A DNA stretch of 64,000 nt from Roseomonas xinghualingensis (GCF_025791835.1 NZ_JAOXLP010000001.1:124001-188000); one strand, 5' to 3'. Counted from the stretch's first letter, positions 1 to 9,112 are shown. Notes: generated from the sequence alone by a model not told the origin. Translations and numbers: made by a program.

Positions 1-2
1 AC

Positions 3-248
3 TGGGCCGGCATCGCGGGCGTGCTCTATGTCGCCCTTGCCGCCACTACGGTGGGCTATGGGATCTGGGGGTTCCTGATGAGCCGATATCCCGCCACCAC
101 CGTCGCGCCCTTCGCCCTGCTGGTGCCCATCACCGGCGCCGCCTCCGCCGCCCTTGTCATGGGGGAGAGCTTCGGCCCGGTCCGGCTGGCCGGCATGGTG
201 CTGGTCCTGGCCGGGCTGGGCGTCACTGTCCTGCCAAGGCGGCGCTGA
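3..248 (+). CDS. EamA/DMT-family transporter, C-terminal fragment
   Basis: The reading frame is already open at the window edge and ends at a TGA at 246-248, so only about the last 81 residues are visible. They form two to three hydrophobic helices (about residues 6-22, 29-48 and 55-75 of the fragment) with the pattern usual in the last repeat of drug/metabolite exporters, including an [14 protein letters not shown] segment and a [11 protein letters not shown] loop before the final helix. A likely inner-membrane exporter of small metabolites; the substrate cannot be read from sequence. It lies 50 bp upstream of trpB on the same strand. A GTG at 21 is only an internal codon. Confidence 0.75.
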   Translation, partial: WAGIAGVLYVALAATTVGYGIWGFLMSRYPATTVAPFALLVPITGAASAALVMGESFGPVRLAGMVLVLAGLGVTVLPRRR

Positions 249-298
249 CCTGCCCATGGCCCCTCCCCGGAGTGGCCCGGGAGCGGTATGACAGCCTC

Positions 299-1516
299 AT
301 GAGCAACGCCCTCCCCAACTCCCTCCGCATGGGTCCGGACAGCCGGGGCCGTTTCGGTGACTTCGGTGGCCGTTTCGTCGCCGAGACGCTGATGCCCAAC
401 ATCCAGGAGGTGCAGGAGGCCTATGAGGCGGCCCGGAAGGACCCTGAGTTCGAGAAGGAGTGGCGACGCCTCCTCAAGGATTATGTCGGCCGTCCCTCCC
501 CGCTCTGGTTCGCGGAGCGGCTGACCAGCCATCTCGGCGGTGCCAAGGTGTATCTGAAGCGCGAGGAGCTGAACCACACCGGCGCGCACAAGATCAACGC
601 GGTGATCGCGCAGATCATGCTCGCGAAGCGCATGGGCAAGAAGCATGTGATTGCGGAAACCGGGGCGGGCCAGCATGGCGTGGCCACCGCGACCGCCTGC
701 GCGCTTTTCGACCTGAAATGCACGGTCTTCATGGGCGCGACTGATGTGGAGCGGCAGAAGCCGAACGTGTTCCGCATGAAGCTGCTGGGCGCCGAGTTGA
801 ATGCCGTGACCTCCGGCGCGGCCACGCTGAAGGACGCGATGAACGAGGCGCTCCGCTACTGGGTCGCCCATGTCCATGACACCTACTACTGCATCGGCAC
901 CGTTGCCGGCCCCGCGCCCTATCCGCAGATGGTGCGCGACTTCCAGTGCGTGATTGGCGACGAGACGAAGGAGCAGTGCCTGGCCGTTGAGGGCCGGCTG
1001 CCGGATGTCGTGGTCTGCGCGGTGGGTGGCGGTTCCTCCGCCATGGGTATCTTCCACCCCTTCCTGGACGATGCCGAGGTCAAGCTGGTGGGCGTGGAAG
1101 CCGCCGGGCACGGCATCGAGACCGGCGCCCATGCGGCGGCCATCAATGGTGGCACGCCAGGCGTGCTGCATGGCAACAAGACCTATCTGCTGCAGGACCG
1201 GAACGGGCAGATCCAGGAGGCGCATTCCATCTCCGCGGGGCTGGACTATCCCGGCATCGGCCCGGAGCATTCCTGGCTGCATGAGATCGGGCGCGTGGAA
1301 TACACGGCGGCCACGGACCAGGAGGCGCTGGACGCCTTCCAGCTCTGCTCGAAGCTTGAAGGCATCATCCCGGCCCTGGAATCCGCCCATGGACTTGCCG
1401 AGGTGATCAAGCGGGCGCCCACCATGCCGAAGGACAGCATCATCGTGCTCAATCTCTCCGGCCGGGGGGACAAGGATATCTTCACCGTCGCGCACCACAT
1501 GGGGGTTTCCCTGTGA
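299..1516 (+). CDS. trpB: Tryptophan synthase beta chain
   Basis: Condenses indole with L-serine to give tryptophan, using PLP, in a cytoplasmic alpha2-beta2 complex with TrpA. The 405-residue length is normal. The N-terminus has the family motif [17 protein letters not shown] (about 17-33), the PLP-binding lysine is Lys98 in [15 protein letters not shown] lies at about 122-127, and the phosphate-binding GGGS loop is at about 243-246. I chose ATG 299 because it matches the usual family N-terminus; an in-frame GTG at 272 would add nine residues. The stop overlaps the trpA start (GTGA), so the two are translationally coupled. trpF is not upstream, unlike in many alphaproteobacteria. Confidence 0.97.
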   Translation: MSNALPNSLRMGPDSRGRFGDFGGRFVAETLMPNIQEVQEAYEAARKDPEFEKEWRRLLKDYVGRPSPLWFAERLTSHLGGAKVYLKREELNHTGAHKINAVIAQIMLAKRMGKKHVIAETGAGQHGVATATACALFDLKCTVFMGATDVERQKPNVFRMKLLGAELNAVTSGAATLKDAMNEALRYWVAHVHDTYYCIGTVAGPAPYPQMVRDFQCVIGDETKEQCLAVEGRLPDVVVCAVGGGSSAMGIFHPFLDDAEVKLVGVEAAGHGIETGAHAAAINGGTPGVLHGNKTYLLQDRNGQIQEAHSISAGLDYPGIGPEHSWLHEIGRVEYTAATDQEALDAFQLCSKLEGIIPALESAHGLAEVIKRAPTMPKDSIIVLNLSGRGDKDIFTVAHHMGVSL

Positions 1517-2331
1517 GCCGTATCGCCGCCCGCTTCGCGAAGCTGAAGGCCGAGGGCCGTGGGGCCCTCATGCCCTTCCTTGAGGCCTATGACCCCGATC
1601 CCACCACCTCCATGGCTATCCTGCGGGGCATGCCGGGCGCGGGGGCGGATCTGATCGAGATCGGCGTTCCTTTCACCGATCCGGCCGCCGATGGCCCCAC
1701 CGTGCAGAAGGCCGGGCAGCGCGCGCTGAAGGCCGGGGGCAGCCTGGCCGGCGCGCTCGCCATGGTGCGCGACTTCCGCCGGGACGATGACGAGACCCCG
1801 CTGGTGCTGATGGGCTACCTGAACCCCATCATTGCCTATGGGCCTGAGCGGTTCTGCGAGGATTGCCGTTCCAGCGGGGTGGATGGCCTCATCATCGTGG
1901 ACATGCCGCCCGAGGAGGCGGATGAGGTGCAGCCCTATGCCCATGGGCTGGACATGATCCGCCTGGTGGCCCCTACCACGCTGGAAAACCGCCTTCCCAC
2001 CGTTCTGAACGGTGCCAGCGGCTTCATCTACTATGTGTCCATCACCGGCATCACCGGCACGCGCTCGGCGGATGCCACGGATCTGGCCGCCGCCATTCCC
2101 CGCATCCGCGCCATGACCGACCTGCCGGTTGCCATCGGTTTCGGCGTTCGCACGCCGCAGCAGGCCGCCGAGGCCGTGCGGGTGGCCGATGGCGCCGTCG
2201 TCGCCTCCTCCCTGATCGAGATCCTGGCCGGTACGCTGGATTCCGAAGGCCGCGCCACCAAGGGCACGGTGCGGGCTGTGCTGGATGGTGTGCGGGCCCT
2301 GGCAGAAGGTGTCCGCAGCGCCCGTGAATGA
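1513..2331 (+). CDS. trpA: Tryptophan synthase alpha chain
   Basis: Cleaves indole-3-glycerol phosphate to indole and glyceraldehyde 3-phosphate and channels the indole to TrpB. It has 272 residues, a standard length for this TIM-barrel family. The catalytic Glu49 (DLIEIG) and Asp60 (in [10 protein letters not shown]) fall at the same positions as in the E. coli enzyme. The phosphate-binding loops [10 protein letters not shown] (about 176-185) and [11 protein letters not shown] (about 212-222) are intact. It starts with GTG overlapping the trpB stop. In many alphaproteobacteria accD follows directly; here accD is about 7 kb downstream. Confidence 0.97.
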   Translation: MSRIAARFAKLKAEGRGALMPFLEAYDPDPTTSMAILRGMPGAGADLIEIGVPFTDPAADGPTVQKAGQRALKAGGSLAGALAMVRDFRRDDDETPLVLMGYLNPIIAYGPERFCEDCRSSGVDGLIIVDMPPEEADEVQPYAHGLDMIRLVAPTTLENRLPTVLNGASGFIYYVSITGITGTRSADATDLAAAIPRIRAMTDLPVAIGFGVRTPQQAAEAVRVADGAVVASSLIEILAGTLDSEGRATKGTVRAVLDGVRALAEGVRSARE

Positions 2332-2337
2332 GGCGCG

Positions 2338-2380
2338 GAGGCCGGGACGAGGACACCCCGGCCTCGGATGGATTCCATCC
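2338..2380 (+). terminator. Hairpins after trpA, possible terminator
   Basis: A 9-bp GC-rich stem (2338-2346 with 2357-2365) starts just after the trpA stop, followed by a smaller GGATGG/CCATCC inverted repeat (2366-2380). There is no clear T tract, so this is either a weak intrinsic terminator or a stabilising 3' hairpin. Confidence 0.35.
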
Positions 2381-2395
2381 CATAGAACTTAACCT

Positions 2396-2425
2396 TTGAT
2401 AAGGTCGTTACGGATACGGTATGGT
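2396..2425 (+). promoter_or_regulatory. Possible sigma-70 promoter upstream of the Pro/Ala-rich protein
   Basis: TTGATA at 2396-2401 and TATGGT at 2420-2425, separated by 18 bp, lie in the most AT-rich part of the trpA to 2561 gap. Transcription would start near 2432, leaving a leader of about 130 nt. Inferred from consensus only. Confidence 0.3.
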
Positions 2426-2560
2426 CGCATGGGCCATGCTGCGCCCGCTGCTATCGACCAGAGCCTTTCGCACTGCCCTGCCATCGGGCCCTGAAGCTCG
2501 GCCAAGGGTGAAAGGCGCGTCGGTTCCAGGCCCTGTGCGCGCGCATCCGGTGAGGCGCAG

Positions 2561-4780
2561 ATGACCGCTCACCCGCCCTCGGACGAGGTTCGGGACGCCC
2601 TTATGGGGGCATGGGGCGTCGAGGTTTTTTCGGATTGCTGGCTGCCGGAGAACACGGATCATCCTCCGGCGAAGATCCACTTCGTCCTGCTGCATCAGGC
2701 CCGCGGCATCGCGTTGATCGATCTGGAGCCGGATGTGGTGCCGGATGCCGTCCCCCGCTTCCTGGCGCAGTACCGCCAGCTCTTCCCCGAGGTGAGCAAG
2801 GCGCCTCCTGTCGTCTATCGCTCCCTTTCAGCCCCTGATCTCTGGCGGCTGACGACAGTCCTCGACGAGGCTTTCGCCAACGAGCCGCCTCTGGACCCCG
2901 ACGACGCCTCCCTGGACCTTCACAAGGTGTCCTGGATGGGGATGGCCTACCAGACTCTCTCCCCGGGACCCGACCCGCCATCTTCCGAGGCCAAGGAGGC
3001 GGAAGGCCGCGAGCCGGAAGACATTGAGCCGGAGGTGCAGGAAAGCAGGACCACGGAAGCTCGGGCGGAAGACGAAGAGCCTGGGCCGGCCCGGCCGGTC
3101 AGCCTGCCGCTCGGCCATGGGACGCCTAACCTTCCGCCATCCTATTGGGCCACACGCATGATGTCCCGGCTTCTTGCGGGGTTGGTCCTCGCGAGTGGCG
3201 CGGCCTCGCTGGGTTATTTTGCCCTGCTCCACGGCCTGCATATCGCCGAGCCATCGTCCCCGGCGCCCGCACGCGCCGCGCTTACCTGGCCTGCGCCGGG
3301 TCCGAATGTCGCGTCCGGTCCGGGCACTGCGTCGGATGCCGGGTTCGCAAACCCTGGCGCCCTGCCCCCGCCCTTCCCCTCCAGCAGTTCTCCCACACCA
3401 TCGGACGGTGGCAGCCCCGTCCTCGCGGCCATTTCCGCCGAGCCCGAGGAAAGCCCCGAGGCGGCCGCCCCGGCCATGGCCGCCAGCCAGGCCACCGACA
3501 CCATCCTCAATATTCAGGGGAACGCGCCGGAAGCGGAGCGGGGATCCGTGCCGGAAACTGGGTCGGAAGCCGGGCTGGACCCGGCGATGGGGCTTTCGCC
3601 GGAGCCGGATGGGGACCCTCTCCCCCCACTGCCCGACGCACCGGCCGCGCCCGTTCCGCATGAGGTGGCGGAGACTGGCCCGCCAGCGGAAGCTGCTTTC
3701 CCGCCACCAGCCCCGAGCGCGGTCCCGCCACTCCAGATGGCGCCCGCGCCGGCCGCGCTGCCGGAGCCTATCCTTGCCCCGCCCGTCACGGCGGAACCGT
3801 CCGGCCCTGTTTGGGTGCTCCCGGAGGCAGGGGCTGCGCCCCTGCCTGCCTCCATGCTGGCAGAAGCGGTGCCCGTGCCCGACGCGCGCGATCCGCCCGG
3901 ATCTTCCGCCCTGGCGCCAACGGAGCCTGCGCCGCCCGCCGCCATCATGGTCCAGGCAGCGCCTGTCCTGATCCCGCCCTCCGCGCCGGCGGAAGCAGCG
4001 GTCGCACCTGTCCTGGCCTATCCTGCCCAGGCCTTGGCGCTTCCGGAGCCGGAGCCAGCCGCACCCGAGCCGGCTCCGCCCGTGCAGGCATCACCCCCGG
4101 CCGCACCATTCGAAGCGGCTGCGAGCCAGCCGGCACCAGGCATCCCGGCGGTGCCATCGTCCACCGCCATGGCAGAGCAAGGGCATACGCCCGACACGGC
4201 CGGTGCGACGGTCATGGCCCAGGCCGCGGAGCCCGCACGGGCCGAGCCACCGGCTCCACCCACCCTGGTGGCGGCGCAGGTCCCCGTATTCACCGCCGAA
4301 CATCCGGCCCCGGCGCCTCCGCCCTCCCATGCCATGGCCGAAGCGCCATCCCCTGCATCCAGCCCGATGCCAGCCGTGGCGCCGCCTGCCCTGGAGGGAT
4401 CAGGCCCGGCTATCGCTGCCTTGCCCGTTCCATCTCCGGCGCCCGTCGCCCCGCCGCCTCCTGCGCCCGGGATGGCGCCTGAACTGCTCGAAGCGCTCGT
4501 GCGGCGGGGTGATGTGATGCTGGCGGTGGGCGACATCTCCGCCGCCAGGCTGCTTTTCGAGCGCGCCATTGCCGCCGGCAGTGCCACCGCCGCCACTGCG
4601 CTGGGGCGCACCTATGATCCGCTGGTGCTGGAGGCGCTGAACGTGCGGGGCCTCCGCGCCGACCCGGAAAAGGCAGCCTCCTGGTACCGGCGCGGCAGCG
4701 AGATGGGCGACCCCCATGCTGATTTGTTACTGCAACGACTTGCCGCCCGGAATGCCGATGGGGCAAGGCGGGGGAGATAG
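2561..4780 (+). CDS. Large Pro/Ala-rich membrane protein with C-terminal TPR/Sel1-like region
   Basis: 739 residues, family not recognised. The first ~130 residues look like a folded cytoplasmic domain (LHQARGIALIDLEPD, then FLAQYRQLFPEV). About 130-195 is acidic and low-complexity. One hydrophobic segment at about 202-226 is a likely single membrane anchor. About 230-635 is a long low-complexity stretch rich in Pro and Ala (PAP, PAA and EPA runs), probably an extended periplasmic spacer. The final ~100 residues (from MAPELLEALVRRGD) form helical repeats; AARLLFERAIAAGSATA and AASWYRRGSEMGDPHA look like TPR/Sel1 units. A GAGG motif sits about 6 bp before the ATG. The architecture suggests a cell-envelope scaffold reaching across the periplasm (inference). 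Confidence 0.7.
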   Translation: MTAHPPSDEVRDALMGAWGVEVFSDCWLPENTDHPPAKIHFVLLHQARGIALIDLEPDVVPDAVPRFLAQYRQLFPEVSKAPPVVYRSLSAPDLWRLTTVLDEAFANEPPLDPDDASLDLHKVSWMGMAYQTLSPGPDPPSSEAKEAEGREPEDIEPEVQESRTTEARAEDEEPGPARPVSLPLGHGTPNLPPSYWATRMMSRLLAGLVLASGAASLGYFALLHGLHIAEPSSPAPARAALTWPAPGPNVASGPGTASDAGFANPGALPPPFPSSSSPTPSDGGSPVLAAISAEPEESPEAAAPAMAASQATDTILNIQGNAPEAERGSVPETGSEAGLDPAMGLSPEPDGDPLPPLPDAPAAPVPHEVAETGPPAEAAFPPPAPSAVPPLQMAPAPAALPEPILAPPVTAEPSGPVWVLPEAGAAPLPASMLAEAVPVPDARDPPGSSALAPTEPAPPAAIMVQAAPVLIPPSAPAEAAVAPVLAYPAQALALPEPEPAAPEPAPPVQASPPAAPFEAAASQPAPGIPAVPSSTAMAEQGHTPDTAGATVMAQAAEPARAEPPAPPTLVAAQVPVFTAEHPAPAPPPSHAMAEAPSPASSPMPAVAPPALEGSGPAIAALPVPSPAPVAPPPPAPGMAPELLEALVRRGDVMLAVGDISAARLLFERAIAAGSATAATALGRTYDPLVLEALNVRGLRADPEKAASWYRRGSEMGDPHADLLLQRLAARNADGARRGR

Positions 4781-4818
4781 AGCCGCCGGCGGCGCGGCCT
4801 GAGGAGGGGGCGAGCTCG

Positions 4819-5868
4819 ATGAACGGCAACCTGGCGACAAGACGCGGCTTGCTGCTGGCGGGCGCGTTGGCGCTTCCCGCGCTGCGGAGCGCCCAGGCCC
4901 AGGCTCAGTTCCAGCCCCAGGGCGAGTGGCAGGGACGCCCATCCAGCCGCAATCCCGCTGCCGCGATGACGGCGCGGGCCAATGCAGGCACGGTCGGCGT
5001 GATCTCGGGTGGCGTGGACGGCACCTATGTCCGCATCGCGGCCGATCTTTCGGCTGTGCTGGACGATGGGGAACGGTTGCGCGTGCTGCCCATCATCGGC
5101 CGCGGCTCCGTACAGAACATCTCAGACATCATGTTCGTGCGCGGGGTCGATATCGGCATCGTGCAGTCCGACGCGCTCGCCTTCGTCCGCGGTCGCCGGA
5201 TGTTCCCGGGCGTGGGCCAGATGATCCAGTACATCGCCAAGCTCTATGACGAGGAGGTGCATGTCCTCGCCCGGCGCGAGATCGCGCGCCCGCAGGACCT
5301 GGCGGGCAAGCGCGTCAATGTGGACGTTGCGGGCAGCGGCACCGCCATGACCGCCTCCCTCGTCTTCGAGGCGCTGGGCATCAGGCCGGAGCTGGCGAAT
5401 GATCCGCAGGATGTCGCGCTGGACAAGCTGCGGCGCGGCGAAATCGCGGCGCTGGTCTATGTCACCGGCAAGCCGGCGCGGCTTTTCTCCGGTGTCGGCG
5501 CGGATGCGGGGCTGCATTTCCTGCCGCTGCCGATGACGCCGGAGCTGATCGAGACCTACCTGCCCGCGCGGCTGGGCCATGAGCAGTATCCCGCCCTGGT
5601 GCCGGCCGAGGCGCCCGTGGACACGCTGGCGGTGGGGGCGGTGATGGCCGTCTATGCCTGGGCGCCAGGCACGGAGCGCCACAAGAAGGTCGCCAATTTC
5701 GTCGAGGCCCTGAACGCCCGCTTCGAGAACTTCCTGCGCCCGCCGCGCCATCCGAAATGGCGCGAGGTGAATCTGGACGCGCAGGTGCCCGGCTGGGTGC
5801 GCTTCAACCCGGAGCAGGAGCAGGAGCCGGCGGCGCCACCGCCGCGCTATCAGCGTTACCGGCGCTGA
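4819..5868 (+). CDS. TAXI-family TRAP transporter solute-binding protein
   Basis: 349 residues. A short twin-arginine-like leader (TRRGLLLAGALALPAL, cleavage probably after AQA near residue 30) precedes a periplasmic binding domain with TAXI-type sequence: a GVISGGVDGTYVRIAADLS motif at about 60 and a GRGSVQNISDIMFVRGVDIGIVQSD region at about 95-119. It should capture an organic anion for a TRAP permease, but no fused or separate TRAP permease gene is visible nearby, so it is an orphan or serves a distant permease. A strong GAGGAGGGGG Shine-Dalgarno precedes the ATG. The gene lies between the Pro/Ala-rich protein and the SGNH-like gene, all on the plus strand. Confidence 0.82.
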   Translation: MNGNLATRRGLLLAGALALPALRSAQAQAQFQPQGEWQGRPSSRNPAAAMTARANAGTVGVISGGVDGTYVRIAADLSAVLDDGERLRVLPIIGRGSVQNISDIMFVRGVDIGIVQSDALAFVRGRRMFPGVGQMIQYIAKLYDEEVHVLARREIARPQDLAGKRVNVDVAGSGTAMTASLVFEALGIRPELANDPQDVALDKLRRGEIAALVYVTGKPARLFSGVGADAGLHFLPLPMTPELIETYLPARLGHEQYPALVPAEAPVDTLAVGAVMAVYAWAPGTERHKKVANFVEALNARFENFLRPPRHPKWREVNLDAQVPGWVRFNPEQEQEPAAPPPRYQRYRR

Positions 5869-5953
5869 CCGCTGGAATGGTCAGGCCCGGCAGCGCATGA
5901 TCGCGCCGTTCCTGGCCGGACACGGCCATGCATGACATCCGGGAAGGAAACAC

Positions 5954-6787
5954 ATGCCCGCATTCCACGCCGCGCGTCGGCTCGCCCTCGCCGCCGCGCT
6001 GATCCTCGGCGCGGCCAACATGGCCCAGGCCCAGCAGGCCCGCCCCAGCGTACAGACGCTGGATGAGCGCCCGGCTTCCGCGATCTACATTGGCAACAGC
6101 TTCTTCTACTATAACAACTCGATGCATGGGCATGTGACGAACCTGCTGCGCGGTGCGGGGGAATCACGTCCCTTCCGTACCAGCTCCGTCACCATCAGCG
6201 GCTCCGGCTTCGAGTGGCATGACGTGGAATCCTACTTCCGCCCGAATGCGATCGGCGCCTACAGCTTCGATGCCGACAACAACGTCGTCTTCAACAACAA
6301 CACGGCCCGGCTGTTCGACATCGCGATCATGATGGATTGCAGCCAGTGCCCGGTCCATCCGCGGCTTGGCGCGGTCTTCACCGACTATGCGAAGCGCCAC
6401 AGCGATACGGTTCGCCGCCATGGCGCGAAGCCGGTGTTCTTCATGTCCTGGGCCTATGCCGACAAGCCCGAGATGACCGCGCAACTGGCCGAGGCCTATA
6501 CCCGCGCCGGCAACGACAACAACGCGCTGGTCATTCCCGCCGGCCTTGCCTTCGCGCGCAGCATCCGAGAGCGGCCGGACCTCAACCTTTATGTCGCCGA
6601 TAAGCGTCATCCCAGCCTCGCCGGGACCTATCTCGCGGCAGCGACCACCTATGCGGCGATCTTCGGTGCCTCGCCCGAGGGCAACCGCTACACGGCGGAG
6701 CTGGACGCGGACACGGCGCGCTTCCTGCAGACCGTCGCCTGGCAGACCGTGCGGGATTACCTGGGCACGCGCCGCGCGGCGAACTGA
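5954..6787 (+). CDS. Secreted SGNH/DUF4886-like hydrolase
   Basis: 277 residues with a signal peptide (about 1-27, ending AQAQQ). YIGNSFFYYNN at about 44-54 resembles the block-I nucleophile motif of SGNH-fold hydrolases (GNS in place of GDS). ADKRHPSLAGTYLAA at about 214-228 fits block V with the catalytic Asp and His. FDIAIMMDC in the middle sits where the oxyanion-Asn strand would be. This pattern is typical of the DUF4886 branch. Probably a periplasmic esterase or acyl hydrolase; substrate unknown. GGAAGGAA lies about 5 bp before the ATG. Convergent with the next gene. Confidence 0.65.
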   Translation: MPAFHAARRLALAAALILGAANMAQAQQARPSVQTLDERPASAIYIGNSFFYYNNSMHGHVTNLLRGAGESRPFRTSSVTISGSGFEWHDVESYFRPNAIGAYSFDADNNVVFNNNTARLFDIAIMMDCSQCPVHPRLGAVFTDYAKRHSDTVRRHGAKPVFFMSWAYADKPEMTAQLAEAYTRAGNDNNALVIPAGLAFARSIRERPDLNLYVADKRHPSLAGTYLAAATTYAAIFGASPEGNRYTAELDADTARFLQTVAWQTVRDYLGTRRAAN

Positions 6788-6849
6788 AGGAACTCCGCCG
6801 CCGGACGCAGGCGCGCCCGTCTTCTTCGGGCCAGGGGTGTGCCGGCGCC

Positions 6850-6895
6850 ACAGACAAAAACAGAAGAAGGGCCGGGGATACCTTCCCCGGCTCTT
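6850..6895. terminator. Family-B hairpin between convergent genes
   Basis: Stem GCCGGGGA (6871-6878) with TCCCCGGC (6884-6891), flanked by CAGACAAAAACAGAAGAAGG on the left and CTCTTT on the right, so it could end transcription from either side. The same left flank plus hairpin recurs at 16.4, 29.8 and 39.6 kb. Confidence 0.6.
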
Positions 6896-7867
6896 TCACT
6901 CCGCCAGAGGCAGGGCAATCCTGCAGGCCAGCCCATCCGCCTCGAAGCCCAGCTGCGTCTCCCCACCCAAAGCGAAGGCCAGCGCCTCCTCGATCACCGC
7001 GCGCCCATAGCCTTTGTGGCGCCCCGCCTCTTCCGGCAGGTGCACGCCGCTTTCGCGCCAGTCGATCAGCAACCGTCGGCTCACTCCGGCGCCCTGGATG
7101 CGCCAGGACACAAAAAGCCGTCCGGTCTGCGTCGCGAGCGCCCCATGCCGTGCCGCATTGGATGCAAGTTCGTGCAGCGCCAGCGCCAGGGGCTCCGCCA
7201 CGCCGCGCGGCAGCGCCACCTCCGGGCCTTCCAGTGTCACCTGCCCGTTCACCGCGAAGGGATGGAGCGCGTCGCGCAGCATCGCTTCCAGCCTCGCGTC
7301 CTCGATGGGCAGGCCTTGCGTGCGCCCCAGCGCCGCGAGCCGGTCCCCAAAGGCCGCACTCTCCGTCCCCATCAGCGTCCGCGCGCCGATGGCCCGGACC
7401 GTCCCGAGCAACTCCGCTGTCCGGAGCTGAAGGGCTTCGGCGGGCACCCCATGCCCTGTGCTGTCGCGCTGGATGGAAAGCCAGTGTGTCACGGCCCCAT
7501 CCGCCCCGCGGATCGGCAGGATGATCCATTGCATGAGGAAGGGCTCGCCGTTGTGGCGGTAGTTCGTCGTCGCGCCGATGAAGTGCTGCCGCTCCTTCAG
7601 CTCTCGCAGCAGCCGGTCCAGTTCCGCACGATCCGTTTCCGGCCCCTGAAGGATGCGGGGCGTGTGGCCGATCAGCTCCGCGGCGTCATAGCCGGTCATC
7701 GCCTCGCAGCGGGCGTTCACGTAGCGGATGGCCGGCCCCGGCGGATCGAGCGCCGCATCGGTGACCATCACCCCCAGCCCCGCCATGTCCATGGCGGCAC
7801 CGAGCACCGCCGCGCTCAGGGCGCCGATGCTGCCGGACAGATCCGGCGCCACCGCCTCATCCATCAT
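6896..7867 (-). CDS. PAS (LOV-like)/HWE-type histidine kinase homologue lacking key residues
   Basis: 323 residues, soluble. About 25-135 is a PAS domain with LOV-like features: GHTPRILQGPETDRA at 67-81 and NYRHNGEPF at 102-110. The position of the flavin-reactive Cys in true LOV domains (GxNCRxLQ) is Pro70. The HWE/HisKA_2 dimerisation region follows (EALQLRTAELLGTVRAIG, 144-161), but where these kinases have HRVKN this protein has Leu148-Arg-Thr-Ala-Glu, so the phospho-accepting His is absent. The ATP-binding part looks intact: HELASNAARHGAL (232-244), the W-x-E motif WRE at 270-272, and GYGRAVIEEAL. It is therefore a likely pseudokinase or one that signals by another route. The start overlaps the end of cbpM by 11 bp. 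Confidence 0.8.
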   Translation of the reverse strand: MMDEAVAPDLSGSIGALSAAVLGAAMDMAGLGVMVTDAALDPPGPAIRYVNARCEAMTGYDAAELIGHTPRILQGPETDRAELDRLLRELKERQHFIGATTNYRHNGEPFLMQWIILPIRGADGAVTHWLSIQRDSTGHGVPAEALQLRTAELLGTVRAIGARTLMGTESAAFGDRLAALGRTQGLPIEDARLEAMLRDALHPFAVNGQVTLEGPEVALPRGVAEPLALALHELASNAARHGALATQTGRLFVSWRIQGAGVSRRLLIDWRESGVHLPEEAGRHKGYGRAVIEEALAFALGGETQLGFEADGLACRIALPLAE

Positions 7868-8150
7868 GGGGGCTCCTCGCCCGGTCCAGCGCCTCGGCCA
7901 GGCGCCGCAGCTGGCGCCGCGCTTGGTGCAATTGGTCCAGCAGGTGCAGCACCACGGGCATGGCGGCCTCGTTCACCTCCAGCTCCTGCTCCAACTCGAT
8001 GATCAGCCGGCAGCGGGCGACGTCGATCTCCTGGAAGACGAACTGCCCTGCCCTTTGGTCTGGGCGCACCCAGCCCTCCTTGATCCAGGCTTTCAGGCGC
8101 GTCTCGTCCAAACCCGAGACGCGCGTCAGCATGGCCTCCAGGCTGATCAT
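7857..8150 (-). CDS. cbpM: CbpM-like chaperone modulator (MerR-type fold)
   Basis: 97 residues. In E. coli CbpM binds the J-domain of the co-chaperone CbpA and restrains it. The N-terminal part (LEAMLTRVSGLDETRLKAWIKEGWVRPD) reads as a winged-helix segment with the conserved W-I-x-E-G-W-V pattern of CbpM; the C-terminal part (about 50-95) is a helical, coiled-coil-like region. I chose ATG 8150 because it overlaps the upstream cbpA stop as ATGA, giving tight translational coupling; a longer frame would run deep into cbpA. The next gene downstream overlaps by 11 bp. Confidence 0.8.
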   Translation of the reverse strand: MISLEAMLTRVSGLDETRLKAWIKEGWVRPDQRAGQFVFQEIDVARCRLIIELEQELEVNEAAMPVVLHLLDQLHQARRQLRRLAEALDRARSPHDG

Positions 8151-9112
8151 GCGCGCCTCCGCATTCCGGCGCGGGGATCCTCTGGCTTCTCCGGCTTCCA
8201 TGCCCGCAGGAACTCTTCCAATCGCTCATCCACTGTCCCGAGCACCAGCCGCAGCGTGACGATCAGGTCCCCCGCCGGGTTTCCTCCCCCCTCCGCCACG
8301 CCACGCCCGCGCAGCCGCATCTGCGTGCCGGCATCCGCACGTGGCGGGACAGTCAGCATCACTTCGCCGCGCGGCGTGGGGACCGGCACCTTCGCGCCCA
8401 GCACCGCCTCGGAGAGCGTCACCGGCAGATCCATCCGCAGGTCGCGCCCGTCGCGCTGGTAGAAGGGATGGCCTCCGACGCTCACCTCGATCAGCGCATC
8501 GCCATCCGGTGCGCCCAGCGTGCCAGGCCCCCCACGGCCGCGCAGCCGGAGCACCTGGCCATCCTCCAGCCCTGGGGGGATGCGCACGTCCAGGTCCCGC
8601 CCATCCGGCAGGGTCAGGCGCCTGGTGGCGCCGTTCACCGCATCCAGGAAATCCACCGACAGCCGGTACTGCATGTCCTGGCCACGCCGGGGACGGGGCG
8701 TGGTACGCTCTGTCCTCTGGCGGAACATGTCCAGGATGTCCTCCAGGTCCTCCGGATCCAGATCGCCCGAGGCACCGGTCCAGCCGCGCCCCGCGCCCCC
8801 GAAAGGCCCACCGGGGCCGGCGCCGTAGCGGGCGCCCTGCGCGCCCTCGGCATAATCCCGGTAAAAGCCGCGTGGCGGCACCTCCTGCCCGGCCGCGTCG
8901 ATCTCGCCCCGGTCGTAGCGCATGCGCTTCTCCGGATCCGAGAGCAGCTCATGCGCAGCATTGGCAGCCTTGAAGCGCTGCTCAGCCGTTTCGTTACCCG
9001 GATTGAGGTCCGGATGGTTCTTCTTGGCGATCTCGCGGAAGGCCTTCCGGATCTCCTCCGGGCTGGCCGTGCGGCTTACGCCAAGGGTCTTGTAGGGATC
9101 TTCGGCTGCCAT
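8147..9112 (-). CDS. cbpA: DnaJ-type co-chaperone (CbpA-like)
   Basis: 321 residues. An N-terminal J-domain (about 5-70) carries the Hsp70-stimulating HPD tripeptide at 33-35 (KKNHPDLNPGN). A Gly-rich linker follows, and then the DnaJ C-terminal substrate-binding domains (VDFLDAVNGATRRLTLPDGR; LRLRGRGGPG; GDLIVTLRLVLG). There is no CxxCxGxG zinc domain, which makes it CbpA/DjlA-like rather than DnaJ. It acts with DnaK on unfolded clients. ATG 9112 is preferred over 9151 because the J-domain begins directly after it. First gene of the cbpA-cbpM-kinase operon; divergent from accD. Confidence 0.9.
   Translation of the reverse strand: MAAEDPYKTLGVSRTASPEEIRKAFREIAKKNHPDLNPGNETAEQRFKAANAAHELLSDPEKRMRYDRGEIDAAGQEVPPRGFYRDYAEGAQGARYGAGPGGPFGGAGRGWTGASGDLDPEDLEDILDMFRQRTERTTPRPRRGQDMQYRLSVDFLDAVNGATRRLTLPDGRDLDVRIPPGLEDGQVLRLRGRGGPGTLGAPDGDALIEVSVGGHPFYQRDGRDLRMDLPVTLSEAVLGAKVPVPTPRGEVMLTVPPRADAGTQMRLRGRGVAEGGGNPAGDLIVTLRLVLGTVDERLEEFLRAWKPEKPEDPRAGMRRRA

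Noticed and set aside
56..1498. A 480-codon open frame on the minus strand
   Set aside because: It lies antisense to trpB, whose motifs are complete. Open antisense frames are expected at this GC content.
7600..7680. LOV photoreceptor call for the PAS domain
   Set aside because: The reactive Cys is Pro in GHTPRILQ, so no flavin-cysteinyl adduct can form.
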